From contig NC_079224.1 in NCBI RefSeq assembly GCF_029633865.1, positions 22,572,404 to 22,636,403 of the forward strand: DNA of 64,000 bases. The letters are read 5' to 3'. Positions within the stretch are counted from its first letter, which is position 1. Each line of letters starts with the position of its first letter. The notes beneath the pieces are model-generated. The model was given only the letters and a program-made list of their open reading frames with translations, was not told where the DNA came from and made no database searches. A program made the position numbers and the translations under genes. This document shows, piece by piece, positions 36,531 to 48,328 of the stretch. This DNA is from Lampris incognitus. Its lineage: Eukaryota > Chordata > Actinopteri > Lampriformes > Lampridae.

Positions 36531-36917
36531 GAAACCGTGACCCAAAAACCGAGGTACGAACCGAACCGTGGGCTAACTGGACCGTTGCACCCCTAGTTCC
36601 CATAGTCAAAAAGGGGGACCAGAGGGTGTGTTCCAATGATCGGGGCATCGCATGGCTCAGCCTCCCTGGGAAAGTCTACTCTAGGGTGCTCGAAAGGAGG
36701 CTCTGACCGATTGTCAAACCTCAGATCCAGGAGGAACAATGTGGATTCAACTCTAGAAACATTTGGACTACATGTCCAATCTGGCCTGGGAACGCCTTGG
36801 GATCCCCCCAGGAAGAGCTGGAGGGCATTGCTGGGGAGAGAGACATCTGGAGTGCCCTACTTAGCTTGCTGCCACCGCGACCCGACCCCGAAAAAGCGGC
36901 TGAAGATGAGATGAGAT

Positions 36918-39167
36918 GAGAGACATTGGCTCACAGAGCATACCAGAGGAGTACGCAGATGTATTTCAAGACATAGGCGAATTTCCAGGCGAGTGCACCT
37001 TTCGCATTGCCCCAGGCGCAACGCCCATAGTGTGCCCACCACGCAGGATCCCCATCGTGCTACGCAGCAGACTAAAAGACGAGCTCGACAGCATGGAGAA
37101 AAATAACATAAGCTGCAAGGCCATGGAACCCAAAGAATGGGTGAATGCACTCGTTGTAGTTGAAAAGCCCAAGACAGGAAAACTCAGAGTGTGTTTAGAC
37201 CCCAGATCCCTTAACAAGGTGATACAAAGACCTCACTACCCCCTTCCTACTTTAGAGGATGTCACCACGAAGCTTGCTGGAGCACTATTTTTGTGTCTCT
37301 TAGATGCTAGGTCAGGCTATTGGGCTATAATATTAAGCACTGATTCATCGATGTTGACCACATTCAACACAGTGTTTGGCAGATACTGCTTTCTCAGATT
37401 GCCATTTGGCATTATTTCGGCTCAAACCGAGTTCCAGAGGGTGTGGATGAAACATATGACGGCCTTGATGGCGTAGCAGCCATAGTCGATGACATACTGG
37501 TGTTTGGCAAAACCGAACAGGAACATGACAGGCGCCTCAGGGCTATGTTGAAATGCACAAGGGAGAGAGGGGTGAGGCTAAACCCTGACAAATGACGCAT
37601 TCGCGTGCTGGAGGTCAGCTACTTCAGAGCTGAGTGACTGTGGAATCAGACCACAAACCATTGGAAGCGATACTTAAAAAAAAAAAAAAAACACTGGCAG
37701 CAGTGCCACCACGGCTGCAGAGGATGATCTTGCAACTACAAAAATACGACATTCACATCCTCCACTGCCCCGGAAAAGAGATACCGGTGGCTGACACACT
37801 GTCACGAAAGTCAATCAAGTACCATGGTAACGCCCTGCATGAAGGTATGGAGGCCCAGGTGCACACGGTCCTCAGCAGTATCCCTGTGGGTGACAAGAAA
37901 CTGACAGAAATCAAAGAGGCAACAACACCCACAGCTTGCCGCACTGAGAAAAGCTACACTGGCCAGCTGGCCTGTCACAAAGAAAAGCTGTCCACCCAGC
38001 ATCCAGGAATACTAGAATCACAGAGACGAACTTTCTGAAATGGACGGAATTTTGTTTAAAGGTGTGAAAATCATCGTTCCCCATAAGCTCTGAGCGAAGC
38101 GCATACACACGGGTCCCATGGGTGTGGAAAAAAGCAAAAACCAAGCGAGGGATCTTGTTTTGGCCTGGCATGGGAAAACAGATTGAGGTGGCAGTGGAAG
38201 CCTGCAGCATATGCCAGGAGTGATGCAGTGCAAACCCAAAAGAGCCCATGCTATCACATGCCATACCTGAGAGATCATGGCAAGTGATAGGCACAGACTT
38301 ATTCACATGGATCTCACAGGACTACCTTGTTATAGTGGACTATTATAGCAGGTTTTTTGAGTTAGAGAGACTATACAGCTATACTTCATCAGCTGTCATC
38401 ACCAAACTCAAGACAGTGATGGCTCGACATGGCATAGCTGCATCTGTCATCAGTGACAATGGACCATGTTACAGTTCAGGTGAGTTTCGGCAATTCCCCG
38501 AGACATGGAGTTTCACTCACACCACCACAAGCCCCCATTACCTACAGAGCAACAGCCTCGCAGAAAAGACTGTCCAGACAGCCAAACGCATACTGGACAA
38601 AGCCAGAGCCGAAAACAAAGACCCCTACCTGAGTCTACTGGAGTATCGCAACACACCTGTAGACAACCTGAACTCACCAGCACAGCTTCTAATGAGTCGG
38701 GGGTGATCCTGTCAGCAACAGCAAAACAACTTCAGCCACAGGTCACGTGCCAGCAGACTGTACACGAGAGGAGAGAGGTATGCCAACACCGCCAACAGGC
38801 ATACTATAACAGATCTGCCAGACCTCTGCCCCACCTGCCCGTAGGTGCACCAATTCGTTTCTGGCAGGAAGATGGATCCTGGAAACCCGCAATGGTAACA
38901 CGGCCTGCAGACACAGATAGAAGTTACCACATCAAAACCAAAGAAGGACAGACCTATCGATGCAACCGCCAACACCTCCGCGAAAGCAAAGAAGATATAA
39001 GTGCAACAGATACCCAGCAGACGGAGCCCAGCACCAGCAACACACAGGTTCATCAGCAGGAACATGCTGAACCTCCAGACCTGGACAGTCAGCCAAACGG
39101 ACAGCAGCTTGGCTATACCACACGATCAGGTCGCACCATCAAACCAAGGCAAGTTCTTGATTTGTGA
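36918..39167 (+). pseudogene. Gypsy C pol: RT-RH-INT fragment
   Basis: RT: IPEEYADVFQDIGEFPG (36938), KLRVCLDPRSLNKVIQ (37178), LLDARSGYWAI (37300) and RLPFGIISAQTEFQR (37395). The YxDD block reads as a shifted VDDILVFG (37485). RNase H is reduced to ESDHKPLEAILKK (37641) and LQKYDIHILHCPGKEIPVAD (37735). Integrase: DLFTWISQDYLVIVDYYSRF (38300), SDNGPCYSSGEF (38452) and AEKTVQTAKRILDKA (38558), then ALLEYRNTPV-type and GAPIRFWQEDGSWKPA (38845). A poly-A slippage (37678-37690), stops near 37474 and 38036, and an RNase H deletion make it inactive. Confidence 0.88.
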
Positions 39168-39220
39168 GAATTTGTGACAGGTGTAGGCGGATCACTGCCG
39201 TATGGGGAAAAAAAGGAAAA
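36918..39220 (+). mobile_element. Gypsy C, 5'-truncated
   Basis: Begins directly after the LINE tail inside the region just before RT, and runs through integrase to a polypurine-like GGGGAAAAAAAGG (39204-39216). A 3' LTR probably starts near 39221 (TGCATGTGAATG), but I could not find its end or a 5' partner. Gag, protease and 5' LTR are absent. Confidence 0.8.
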
Positions 39221-40380
39221 AATGCATGTGAATGCACTTACCTGTAATGTTATTGCACTTACCTGTTCATATTCCTGTGAATGCACTAACCAGTAGTGAT
39301 CCTACCTGTTCATGCTTTGTCTTCCTCATCTGTCATCACAGAGCTTTTGCACCTTGATGACTTGATGAGATCCAGTACCTCCCGCATACTGGATGTTCAT
39401 ACAGGGCACATCGTTTCTCTGTTGAAGTTATAACAGAGACATTTTCCATTTGTTGGGCAGGTTCAAGCTACCAGCATTGCGTCGACCAAAGAATATATGT
39501 GATGTGGAATTTATGTTGTCCCAGCTTAATGTTCTACAATAAGCATGTGTTGTGGTGACAAAGGTATTGTTCTGTATTAGAGAAACGTTACACCAATAGC
39601 ATTGTTCTGGTAGCGTGTAAGAAAACACTTTTCAGAAAAAGGGAGATGCAACATTCTGATATTCTATTCAGCATAACCTTTGTACCTTACAGCTTGCCAT
39701 AGAATAGTGACATCGGCAGGTCCCACGAGATTGGAGCAGTCATGTATGTGATCCAAGATGGTGGAATGAATAAACACAGTGCTAAACACAGTACTGAGCC
39801 GGAATATGCATTTATTATTTTATTAAGTTTGTAATTGTGCCACAGGGCAAATATTACACTTACCTTGCTTATAAGGACGGCACATCCCAGGGCTGGTGGT
39901 CGTGCCAGGTCAGCCGCGGAGCACCAAAGCTGCCAAGGCTCCAGGACACTTTCCAGCTCCAAACCTGACTGGTCAGCTTTTCCGTCTGCATCCTCCATGA
40001 CCCGATCGACAGCATGCAGGGAGAACTAGCCCACTAGCTTGATTCTCTCCTGCAACCACCTTACGGCTCAATCACACACACTCCCAAGTCTGCCAGAGTG
40101 AGTTAACAATATGTTTGTTAACGTTAGCTGACTTGACTGACGTTACAAGGCAAGTTTAAATATGAAATCACTTGGCTAACAATAGTTAACATTAACGTTA
40201 ACCCACCTCAACATGTTTTCTCAAATTTGAGGGTGAATTTTTGATGCCGAAATTTCATTCACCCGTGGCAGTCAAAGAAGACATTTCACCCGATAAGAAT
40301 CTCCCTTGACTTCAGTGACCCGGAAAAAAAAAGACTTCAGCCGGGGCACTGCTCGCAGCGAAAGCTGCATTTTCTTCTGC
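39221..40380. other. Possible Gypsy C LTR and unassigned spacer
   Basis: 39221 onward may be the Gypsy C 3' LTR, with a direct repeat of TGAATGCACTTACCTG-like units at 39229-39290. Beyond about 39700 nothing is recognised. Confidence 0.35.
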
Positions 40381-41251
40381 TCGATGGTGTTTTAAGCCCC
40401 CAACGTACTCTTCCGGGCAGCACTGCATGGAAGGCACTCCCCGCCCCCAACAGTTTCATCCAATCAAAATGTTTTTTTAATGACATATGCTTTGAAATAT
40501 AGCCAACACTAGCTGCTAAGGATTTTCTTTGCTGAACGGACACCTCAGCTAGCTAACTGTAAACAGATTGCAGTGGTAGATTTTAGCTAACTATTTTAAG
40601 CCAAGGTTAGCTCAAATGCAGTCAATCTGTTCAAATAGCTGGCAGTGGTGAGCATTCAGTTTATGTTGGCATGTACTACTTTTAAACTTATCCGTGCAGG
40701 ACAGAGTTTACTTAGTAATGGGCTAGCAGTTAGCACTAGCTAAGTTCCAGGCAGACAATTCATTTTTGGGGTGGTTATGAGAGCGACTGAGTAGTGCTAT
40801 TGCTATGTAGTTAGGCATTAGCCTATGTCTCCCAATCTGCTTATTTAAACAACTACGAGACAACCTAGTTTTAAGTGAGCTGCACAAAGGCATGGTTGAG
40901 TGGGTGTCTTTCCAAAACTCCTTTAGGCATCCAGTTGTTGCTAGGTAAGTTGTAAGACATCTAGACATAGCAGCTAAGTAAGCTAAAGCAAAACTGTCGC
41001 CAAAATGCAATCTAGGGTCTTTTTGTGAATGTACACGAGTCAAACTTTCGTTTAAAAGGATATTTACGTCAAACGCTGCACTTTTAAGATTGACGTTTAT
41101 TTGAGTCCAATTCCTTCACTGCAGAAGGAGGGAAAAAGTTGAAATCTAGCGCCAGTGCTGTGATTGGCTGAAACTGTAGGGGGCGGGGAGTGCCTTCTAT
41201 GCAGCGCTGCCTTGAAGAGTACGTTGGGGGTTTAAAACACCATCGAGCTTT
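40381..41251. repeat. Inverted repeat with CCAAT/GC-box arms
   Basis: 40381-40466 and 41163-41251 are inverted copies (about 85% by eye). Each holds CCAATCA or its complement, a CCCCGCCCCC box and a TTTAAAAC-like element in the same order and spacing. The 700-bp spacer has no gene that I recognise. This could be the ends of a palindromic DNA transposon or two divergent copies of a promoter-like segment. Confidence 0.65.
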
Positions 41252-41399
41252 TCTTCTCGTTGTGCTGACAGGGCAAGCGGAATTAGTATGCTGGCAAAGA
41301 GTTTGTGCACTCTTTTTTTCAAAAAGAAAACGTTTTTCATTGGTTTGGAACACCAATTTAACAAACACTTGGCGGGGGAAATGTATCAGAGTAAAAAAG

Positions 41400-41528
41400 T
41401 AAACGTTGTCTTTAAAATTGCAGTGGAGTAAGTGAAAGTAGACATAAATAAAACGTACTCAAGTGAAGTACAGATCCCCGAAAAATACTTAAAGTAACGA
41501 AGTATTTTCACTTCATTATTTGCCACCA
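41400..41528. repeat. DNA-transposon end-like segment
   Basis: Read on the minus strand it begins GCAGTGGTGGCAAATAATGA and continues with ACTTGAGTACG-type sequence. This resembles the terminal region of common fish hAT-type MITEs that begin CAGTGGTGG. The opposite end was not found, so it may be a fragment cut by the SINE at 41529. Confidence 0.4.
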
Positions 41529-41716
41529 CTGCTCCTCACTGTCAGGTGAAAAAACGTGGCTGGCAACTCCACATGTATCGGAGGAGGCATGTGGTCTGCA
41601 GCCCTCCCCAGATGGGCAGGGGGGGGGGCAGCGACCGGGACGGCTTGGAAGAGTGGGGTAATTGGCCAGATACAATTGGGGAGAAAACGGGGGCAGAAAC
41701 ACCCCCCCCAAAAAAG
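41529..41716 (+). mobile_element. SINE family A, copy 6 (5'-truncated)
   Basis: Starts in the body (CTCCTCACTGTCAGGTGAAA) and ends with the GGTAATTGGCC..ACAATTGGGGAG tail plus C/A runs. No tRNA head. Confidence 0.85.
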
Positions 41717-41884
41717 GTCAAATGGCACTTATTGCAAAGAGTAGGGGGTCCTTCGGTGTGCTGGCAAAATTCCCAACCTGGTTTTCTCCATCTGGCCGTC
41801 TAGTCATCCCCCCATGTATCGGTTCAATGATTCCTCCCTCTTCACCTCTTGCTGATGTGTGGGGAGTGTTCTGGTGCAAAATGG

Positions 41885-42017
41885 CTGCCGTGCATCCATC
41901 CAGGTGGGTGCTACATATTGGTGGTGGTTGGGATGAGTTACCCCCTTCAATGTGAAGCGCTTTGGGTGTCTAGATAAACCGCTATGTAAATATAATAAAT
42001 TATTATTATTATTATTG
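41885..42017 (+). repeat. SINE/LINE 3'-tail fragment with (TTA)n
   Basis: GTGAAGCGCTTTGGGTGTCT..GCTATGTAAATATAATAAATTATTATTATT is a common fish retroposon 3' end, closing in a (TTA)n run at 41998-42016. The parent family was not assigned. Confidence 0.6.
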
Positions 42018-42111
42018 ACCTCGTGGGCAATTGGTTAAAAGGAGAAGGTGGGAGACAACACGGACTGGTCCCATGTCCCTCATAGGGTCCATTTCACACT
42101 CCCAGTCATAC

Positions 42112-42583
42112 TGTGGCGAATACCGAGCTAGATTGACGGGACAGGGGTTGTTGTCAGGGTTACTAGAGAGGGAAGCTGCCATTGGGTGGGGGGCACGCGC
42201 TGTCGCGGGGATAGCCAACTTGACCCGGGAGCGTAGGCAGTTATCTGGAATCCTACAAGTATAGACGTGAGTCGAGCTGCTCCTCCCGTCTATGCCGGGA
42301 CCCGCCAGGTTACAGCCCCAAGCAAACCCCTATACCAGCAAAGAGCCAGAGAGACCGAGAGTGATCAGCTAGACGCCCTTTCGTCGCTGAACACCAAAAG
42401 GGTGAGTCTACAAACATAAAGTTAACTTTAAGCTGCCGAGCGTCAGGACAGCAGGTTAGCATAGCGCGGTCGCTAGCCGCTATTGCTAGCTAACAGTAGC
42501 TAACGGCCACCCGGTCTGTCGCGGCATCGTGTATTCGCCCACGCCGCTCGTCAACACTGAGGTGTAAATATCAGCCCGCGACA
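42112..42583 (+). repeat. Gypsy D 5' LTR
   Basis: 472-bp TG..CA repeat flanked on the left by ATAC. Near-identical to 48329-48801. Confidence 0.94.
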
Positions 42584-42780
42584 AATGGTGTCAGGAAACG
42601 GGATTGTGTCTGTCAGAAGAAGTCTCGGAACAGTCCAGTAGCTTAGCCGTTTGTGCTAACAGCTAGTTAGCTAGCTAGCTTCGGAACGCTAACACTGCGT
42701 GTCGGTGCCTCTTATCGCGCGCGCAGGCGCCGGTTCAAACCTGGATACGCAGAGGAAGAAAAGGAGGGGAGGCAGAGAAG

Positions 42781-44973
42781 ATGGGGGAGAACGGAGAGAA
42801 TGACCAGGGAGAGCTAGCTGAAGGGGAAGGGAGGCCGCAGTAGCAGGCACCAGTATGGCTACAGCCAACGATGTTGCGAATGCAACAGTTCATGCAACAC
42901 ATGCAAACGCAACAGCAAAAGTTTATGCAAACACAACAAACGCAGTTTATGCTGCAAATGCAGCAAGTGCAACAAATGCATGAGCAGCTAAGGACGGAGC
43001 AGGTGGGGATAATGAAGAAGGAGGGGGCTGGAACCGCAACACAGCAACCTGTTGGCGCAGACAATCGTGGTGCAGATGCGAGTGTACACCTGGGAGCGGC
43101 GTCCGCTTCCGTCCTGGGCCCTCCTGACCTCTCTCCAAACAGCACCCCAAACCAAGGGGACACTGCAGCTGGAGGACTGTCGACTCCAGCTTCCCAACAA
43201 GGCCCGGAGTTCGCTCCTGTCCTCGACGTGATCTAGCGACCCTCCCAGAGCACACCATTGGTTAGTTGGGACAGAGAAGAATACACAGATGTGGAATCAG
43301 CTGGCCACCGACGGCACAGAGAAGACAGAAGATGTGATTATCCAACACCTAATAGGTTAATCATGGATGGCCAAGAATACACGGATATGGAACCAGCTGC
43401 CCGCCGACGGCACAGAGGAGAAGACAGAACATCTAATTCTAATAGGTTCATCACCACCCCTGTCAACGTGAACTTCCCTGCCAGCACAGTCAATAGGCGG
43501 GCCGACAATGGTCTGGGAAATCATAGCTCTGCACCAAGCAGAGTCACCCCCAACCTGGTCAACCCCACCCATCTGCATGGTGCCCCAGTACGAAGTTTCT
43601 GGCCGCTTTCGACGGAAGTGAGGACTGGAATGCGTTCATTGTGCCTTTCGAGAGGATGGCCTGTAAGAAGGGATTGACCATTGCAGACCGGTTGGACAGG
43701 CTTCACGAGTGGCTGAGAGGCCCTGTGTCACAACCCCTCTCCCTTGACACCTGCTCACCCCTCCTTCACTCTGGCACACCTGCCCATGGTTTCAATCAAC
43801 ACACCTGCTGGCCATCAAGCAATCACCCCCTCTCCCTTGACACCTGCTCACCCCTCCTTCACTCTGGCACACCTGCCCATGGTTTCAATCAACACACCTG
43901 CTGGCCATCAAGCAATCACCCTCAGATTTTAGAAGCCACCACTGTGGACCAGTCTTCGCTGGAACATTGCCATTCATGGTTTGTTGCCTAAAGGTTATTG
44001 CACATCCAGTCCCAGTCCTAGCCTGCATTCTCTGATGTTCATAGTTTTTGCATTCTTTCCTGCCTGTCTGATTTTTGCTCTCTGCTCTTCAGGACTTCAG
44101 CCTGCCAGTCTCCCTGCCACTGACCCAACGCCTGCTCTACTCCTGGGATCGGCTACATCAATAAAGACTTGATTTTTTCCCTTACCTGGTTGTCCCGTCT
44201 CCTTTTGGTTTTTCCAGATACGTGACACCCTGCAGTACGGTTTATCAGTTCTCTGCCAGAACATATCAAAGAAGACTATTAGCGCCTCACAGAGCAGTTG
44301 AGACAGCGCTATGGGAAGCACATTCCACCTTCCACCGCGCAGCGTAACCTGAGTGAGGTCCGTCAGCAGAAGGAGGCCTCCTCAGCTGAGTTCGCGGAAG
44401 AGGTCCGCCGGCTCATCACGCTAGCCTACCCCGGGGTCGACCTAGAGCTACAGGAACAGCTGGCAGGCAGTGGATGCGTTCCTCAAGGGGCTCCGAAATC
44501 AGCAGGTTGCCTATGAAGTCATGAACGCTGATCCAAAAACACTGGCAGAAGCCCAGAAGCTTGCGGAGAGCCATGAGTATAACTACAAAGCAACCCTGGG
44601 TCGAGATGCGGAGGGGAAAGGGAAAGTCAGGTGCATTTCCTGGGCTGATGAGAATCCTGGAAGAGAGATAGCCTCGGCCACGCCATCAACACAAGCTCCT
44701 CAGCTACAGCAGGAAGTGCAGGTCCTGGTAGCAGACGTGATTAAAGAAATGAAACGACAGCTGCAGCTAGCCCTTCCAGGCTCCACCCCCAAGGTCGACC
44801 AGGAGCGCGGGAGTTCCCCCACACAATCGCCGGGCTCCACGAACACGACAACTCGACCCAGATCGCCAAGCCCATCTACCACTCAAAAGGGCGCATGCTA
44901 CCACTATGGGGAGGTTGGTCACTTCAAGAGGGACTGTTCGAGGTCACCCAGCCCCAGGAGGTCGGGAAACTAG
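42781..44973 (+). pseudogene. Gypsy D gag (split by solo LTR)
   Basis: N-terminus MGENGENDQGELAEGEG (42781) has a stop at 42841. A glutamine-rich coiled-coil follows (MLRMQQFMQHMQTQQQ, 42871), with more stops near 43234. Capsid-like FERMACKKGLTIADRLDRLH (43642) continues after the solo LTR as LRQRYGKHIPPSTAQRNLSE (44300) and AFLKGLRNQQVAYEVM (44475). A zinc knuckle CYHYGEVGHFKRDC (44895) has tyrosine in place of the second cysteine. The Q-rich N-terminal segment is unusual for Gypsy gag. Confidence 0.85.
43726..44227 (+). mobile_element. 502-bp solo LTR in Gypsy D gag
   Basis: TGTCACAACC..TACGTGACA, TG..CA with TGTCAC/GTGACA ends, flanked by exact CCCTG (43721-43725, 44228-44232). It contains two 93-bp tandem repeats (from 43741 and 43834) and AATAAA near 44160. 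The gag frame rejoins across it. Confidence 0.9.
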
Positions 44974-47900
44974 AACTGGCCAGGTCCAATGGCCCAGACC
45001 TGGCCAGCTCCACAAGCGGCAAAACGGAGTCCCCCAAGAATGAAAAAGCTGAGCATCGACAAGTCATCAATATAGCCCGAGCCAAGGGCGAAGGCCCCGG
45101 CCTAATGGTCCCGATCACAGTTAATCACATCCCCGTCCAGTGCGTCATCGGCACAGGTGCGGAAGCCATTGTAATGTCACAAGAAGTGTTCCAGCAGCTC
45201 CAGTTAGCGGACCACTCGAACAGTAAACCAGCTTGCCTCTTGAATGCCAATACTGGAAAGGCGATGGGGACTGCACAAGGATACAGTGTGACAATTAAGA
45301 TGGGCAGTAAAAGCCGGGACTGGGATGTGTACGTAGCACCTATCCGCGTATCCCTCCTCATGGGACTAGACTTCATGCTGGCGGCGGATGTGACAGTACT
45401 CAGCAGAGGCAAGGTGTTCATCGAGGGAGAGCCATTAACAAGCTTCATCGCTGGGAGGTCAGTGGAGAACTATGCTGTCTCCAGAGTGCTTCTCTTGAAC
45501 CCATCAACCCTTCCTCCGGAAAGTGAATGTGACGTATGGGGTGTGGTGGAGGATCCCAAACCTGGAGTGACAGCAGTCCTGGAGCCAGCTGGACTAGCGG
45601 ACGGTGTGTCGTCAGGCAGCGTCGTTGTAGACATGGATGAAAGGGTGCCTATAAGAATCTGCAACCTGTCTCCTTCCACCACGAACCTTCCGGGAGGCAC
45701 CTGCCTTGGAATCCTCATCGAAGCCATGGAGGAACCCTCTGATCTCTTCTTCAAAACCCCACCACCGGCTCCTGAGCTCTCACAGCAGATAGGACGTCTG
45801 AAGCCAGCGAGTGTGCTAGACCTGCCTCTCCATCTTCGAGAACTGTTCACTTCAGCAAGTGAGGGCCTGAGTGAAGAACAGCAAGAGGCATTTCTCCTTC
45901 TTCTCCTGAAGTACCAGTCCATCTTTGCGGCAACCGATGGAGACCTGGGCCAGTTCGATGTAGTCAAACACAGGATAGACACTGGCGATGGACGGCCTGC
46001 TAGACAACCTACACGTTGCACACCACTTGGGTTCCAAGATTAAGAAGAGAAACATCTCAGAGCAATGCTGGAAGCTGGTGTCATAACCCCTTCAACCTCT
46101 GAATGGGCGTCTCCGGTTGTGCTGGTTCGAGAAAAAAAAACGACGGAGTCAGGTGGTGTATCGACTACAGGAAGCTCAACAAGCTGACCTTGAAGGACGC
46201 CTATCCACTACCGAAGATCGAAGAGTGCCTCGACACCCTTGGGGGCCCCACTGTCTTTTCAACACTTGACCTTCGGAGTGGTTACTGGAAAATCGAAGTC
46301 CATGAGCAAGACTGGTGCAAGACAGCCTTCATCACGAAGTATGGGCTGCACGAGTATACCAGAATGCCTTTCGGGCTATAAAACGCCCCAAGCACTTTTC
46401 AGAGGGCCATGGAGGTCGTGCTCAGAGGTCTACGGTGGCAGAGTCTGCTCATATATCTCGACGATGTCATAATCCTGGGGAAGGGGATTGACGACAACCT
46501 AGGCAACCTGGCAACAGTCTTCGAGTGCATGAAACAGTACGGACTGAAACTCAAACCAGCCAAGTGTCACCTGCTGAGGGATGAAGTTTTATTTCTCGGT
46601 CATGTTGTCAGCGGACAAGGTATCAGCCCAAACCCGGAAGTCATCAAGGCTGTTAAGGACTGGAGCCCTCCCACGAACCTACCAGAGCTTCAAGCATTCC
46701 TGGGCCTCTGCAGCTACTACCGACGCTTCGTGAAGGCATTCTCTGAGATCTGCAGCCCCCTTCACGAACCCCAGGGGAAGAATGTGGAATTTCGGTGGGG
46801 TGAACCGCAACTGAAGGCATTCTGAGATCTGCAGCCCCCTTCACGAACTCCAGGGGAAGAATGTGGAATTTCGGTGGGGTGAACCGCAACATCCTGGTGC
46901 TTATCGATCAGTTCAACCGGTGGGTGGAAGCTGTCCCAATCCCAGAACAGACCACCGAGATCACAGCCAAGAAGCTCGTCTATGAGTTCATCGCCAGGTT
47001 CGGCTCTCCTCTCGAAATACACACAGACCAGGGCAGGAACTTTGAGAGTGAGCTCTTCAGAGAAGTCTGTCGTCTCCTTTAAGTGGCGAAAACCAGGACT
47101 ACGTCCTATCATCCATCGTCTAACAGCCAAGTGGAAAGGTTTAACCGGACGCTCCTGCAAATGGTCAGATGCTACGTCAATGAAAACCAGAAGAATTGGG
47201 ACGAACACTCACCGCTCCTCACAGCTGCATACCGGAGCTCCCCACATGCCTGCACGGGATTCACACCAAATCGCATGATGTTCGGCCGTGAAGTTCAGCC
47301 TCAGAATGTCTCGCTGGGGGTCGCTGACGTCAGTGTTGCAAGAACACAACCACTGGAGTTTGTGGCCAGACTGGAAGAACAGCTAAGGACGACACGTGAG
47401 TTGGCGAGAAAACATCTGCGGACTGCACAACTGAGACAGAAGAAAGAACATGATCTGCGTGCAAGAGAAAGAGCCTATAAAGTAGGAGACCTTGTCTACG
47501 TCAGAGACAGTACCAAGAAGAAAGGCCAGAGCCCTAAGTTAAAGGCACCATGTAAGGGTCCTTGTCTCGTCACCAAATGCTTAGGCCCAGTTCTGTACTA
47601 AATCAGAGAACCAAAGAACAACAAAGTCCTTCATCATGACCGGCTAATCCCCTGCTCCTCTGACGCTGTGCCTGGATGGCTGAACCAATTAAAACACTCA
47701 CTGCTGCAGGAGGATGAAGATAAGGACGCAGTGGAGGATGCACATACACCTCCTGTCTGCACCAGCTCTCCTGCAAGTACCCCCACTCATCCTGGGAATC
47801 CAGCCAAGGACGACACAGATGCCCCCGATCTCTCCATGAAGCGACCGCCGGAGGTCAGAGCGTTCTCCGCGATATCTCCTCGACCGACGCAGCGCCGTGG

Positions 47901-48066
47901 ACAGCCTGCTGCACGTCGTCGCCGACGAAGAGCAAGAGCAAAGACCCAACCGGCACCCCCGAGTGGCTCCAGCTCTGGGTCAGACGAAGAAGCTGTCAAC
48001 CCAGCCCAACTTACCAGGAGGGGCAGGTCCATAACCAGGCCTGCCCGCTACCAACACGACTCCTGA
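44895..48066 (+). pseudogene. Gypsy D pol: PR-RT, deleted RH, INT
   Basis: The protease region (45110-45400) has IGTGAEAIV where the catalytic D of DTG is replaced by G. RT: WCIDYRKLNKLTLKDAYPLP (46155), LDLRSGYWKIEV, RMPFGL (46363, then a stop) and IYLDDVIILG (46450). RNase H is missing: an ~80-bp tandem duplication (46736-46816/46817-46890) joins RT to integrase IDQFNRWVEAVPIPEQT (46903). Integrase continues with TDQGRNFESELF (47025) and SNSQVERFNRTLL (47115). Stops near 46042, 46382, 46825, 47080 and 47600, plus a frameshift near 46130. The basic C-terminus ends at 48066. Confidence 0.9.
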
Positions 48067-48328
48067 CTGACGGAGATCGCGACTGACTGACATTAGTTAA
48101 GGGTTAGTCAGGTCAGTTGCAGAGATAATTGGGGTTAGATAAGTTAAGTGTTTGTTTTTATATTTGAGAGGCCCTGTTAGTTGTGTTTGGGCAATTGAAG
48201 ATAGCTGGCGGTTCAGGCCAGACTTTTTACTTTTACGTTTACTGCAGTTACTAGGCAGCGTGTTCTGTTATTTTAATAAGTTAGTGATTATGTGCTGAAG
48301 GGACTCAGCAGTCTGGGGGGGGGGGTAG

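Larger units (their letters stand above)
30345..36595 (+). mobile_element. hAT DNA transposon, deleted, hosting Gypsy B
   Basis: Termini TAGGCTTGCAACGG (left) and CCGTTGCACCCCTA (right) form a hAT-type inverted repeat, with extended similarity rich in ACCGAACCG. Exact 8-bp duplications GTTCCCAT (30337-30344, 36596-36603) are diagnostic of hAT transposition. Without Gypsy B (31489-35963) it is about 1.8 kb. It retains only the N-terminal transposase region near the right end, so it cannot mobilise itself. Confidence 0.93.
29800..36917 (+). mobile_element. LINE copy split by hAT (which holds Gypsy B)
   Basis: Left part 29800-30336 and right part 36596-36917 belong to one non-LTR element. The sequence continues from ..GTTCCCAT at 30337-30344 to ..AAAAAGGGGGACCAGAGG at 36608 once the hAT and one 8-bp copy are removed. 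The 3' end shows CACCGCGACCCGACCCCG and a (GATGA)n tail at 36905-36919. An internal deletion lies between about 36755 and 36765. Confidence 0.82.

Noticed and set aside
40320..40400. Short ATGCAGCTTTCG.. frame (minus strand) resembling the start of a ribosomal fusion gene
   Set aside because: Only the first few residues look similar and the frame diverges at once. The second arm lacks the ATG.
42735..43163. Cysteine-rich minus-strand frame
   Set aside because: Antisense shadow of the glutamine-rich gag N-terminus of Gypsy D. The C content reflects CAG/GCA repeats read backwards.
43736..43919. CRISPR-like repeats
   Set aside because: Two 93-bp direct tandem units without spacers, inside a solo LTR in a vertebrate genome.
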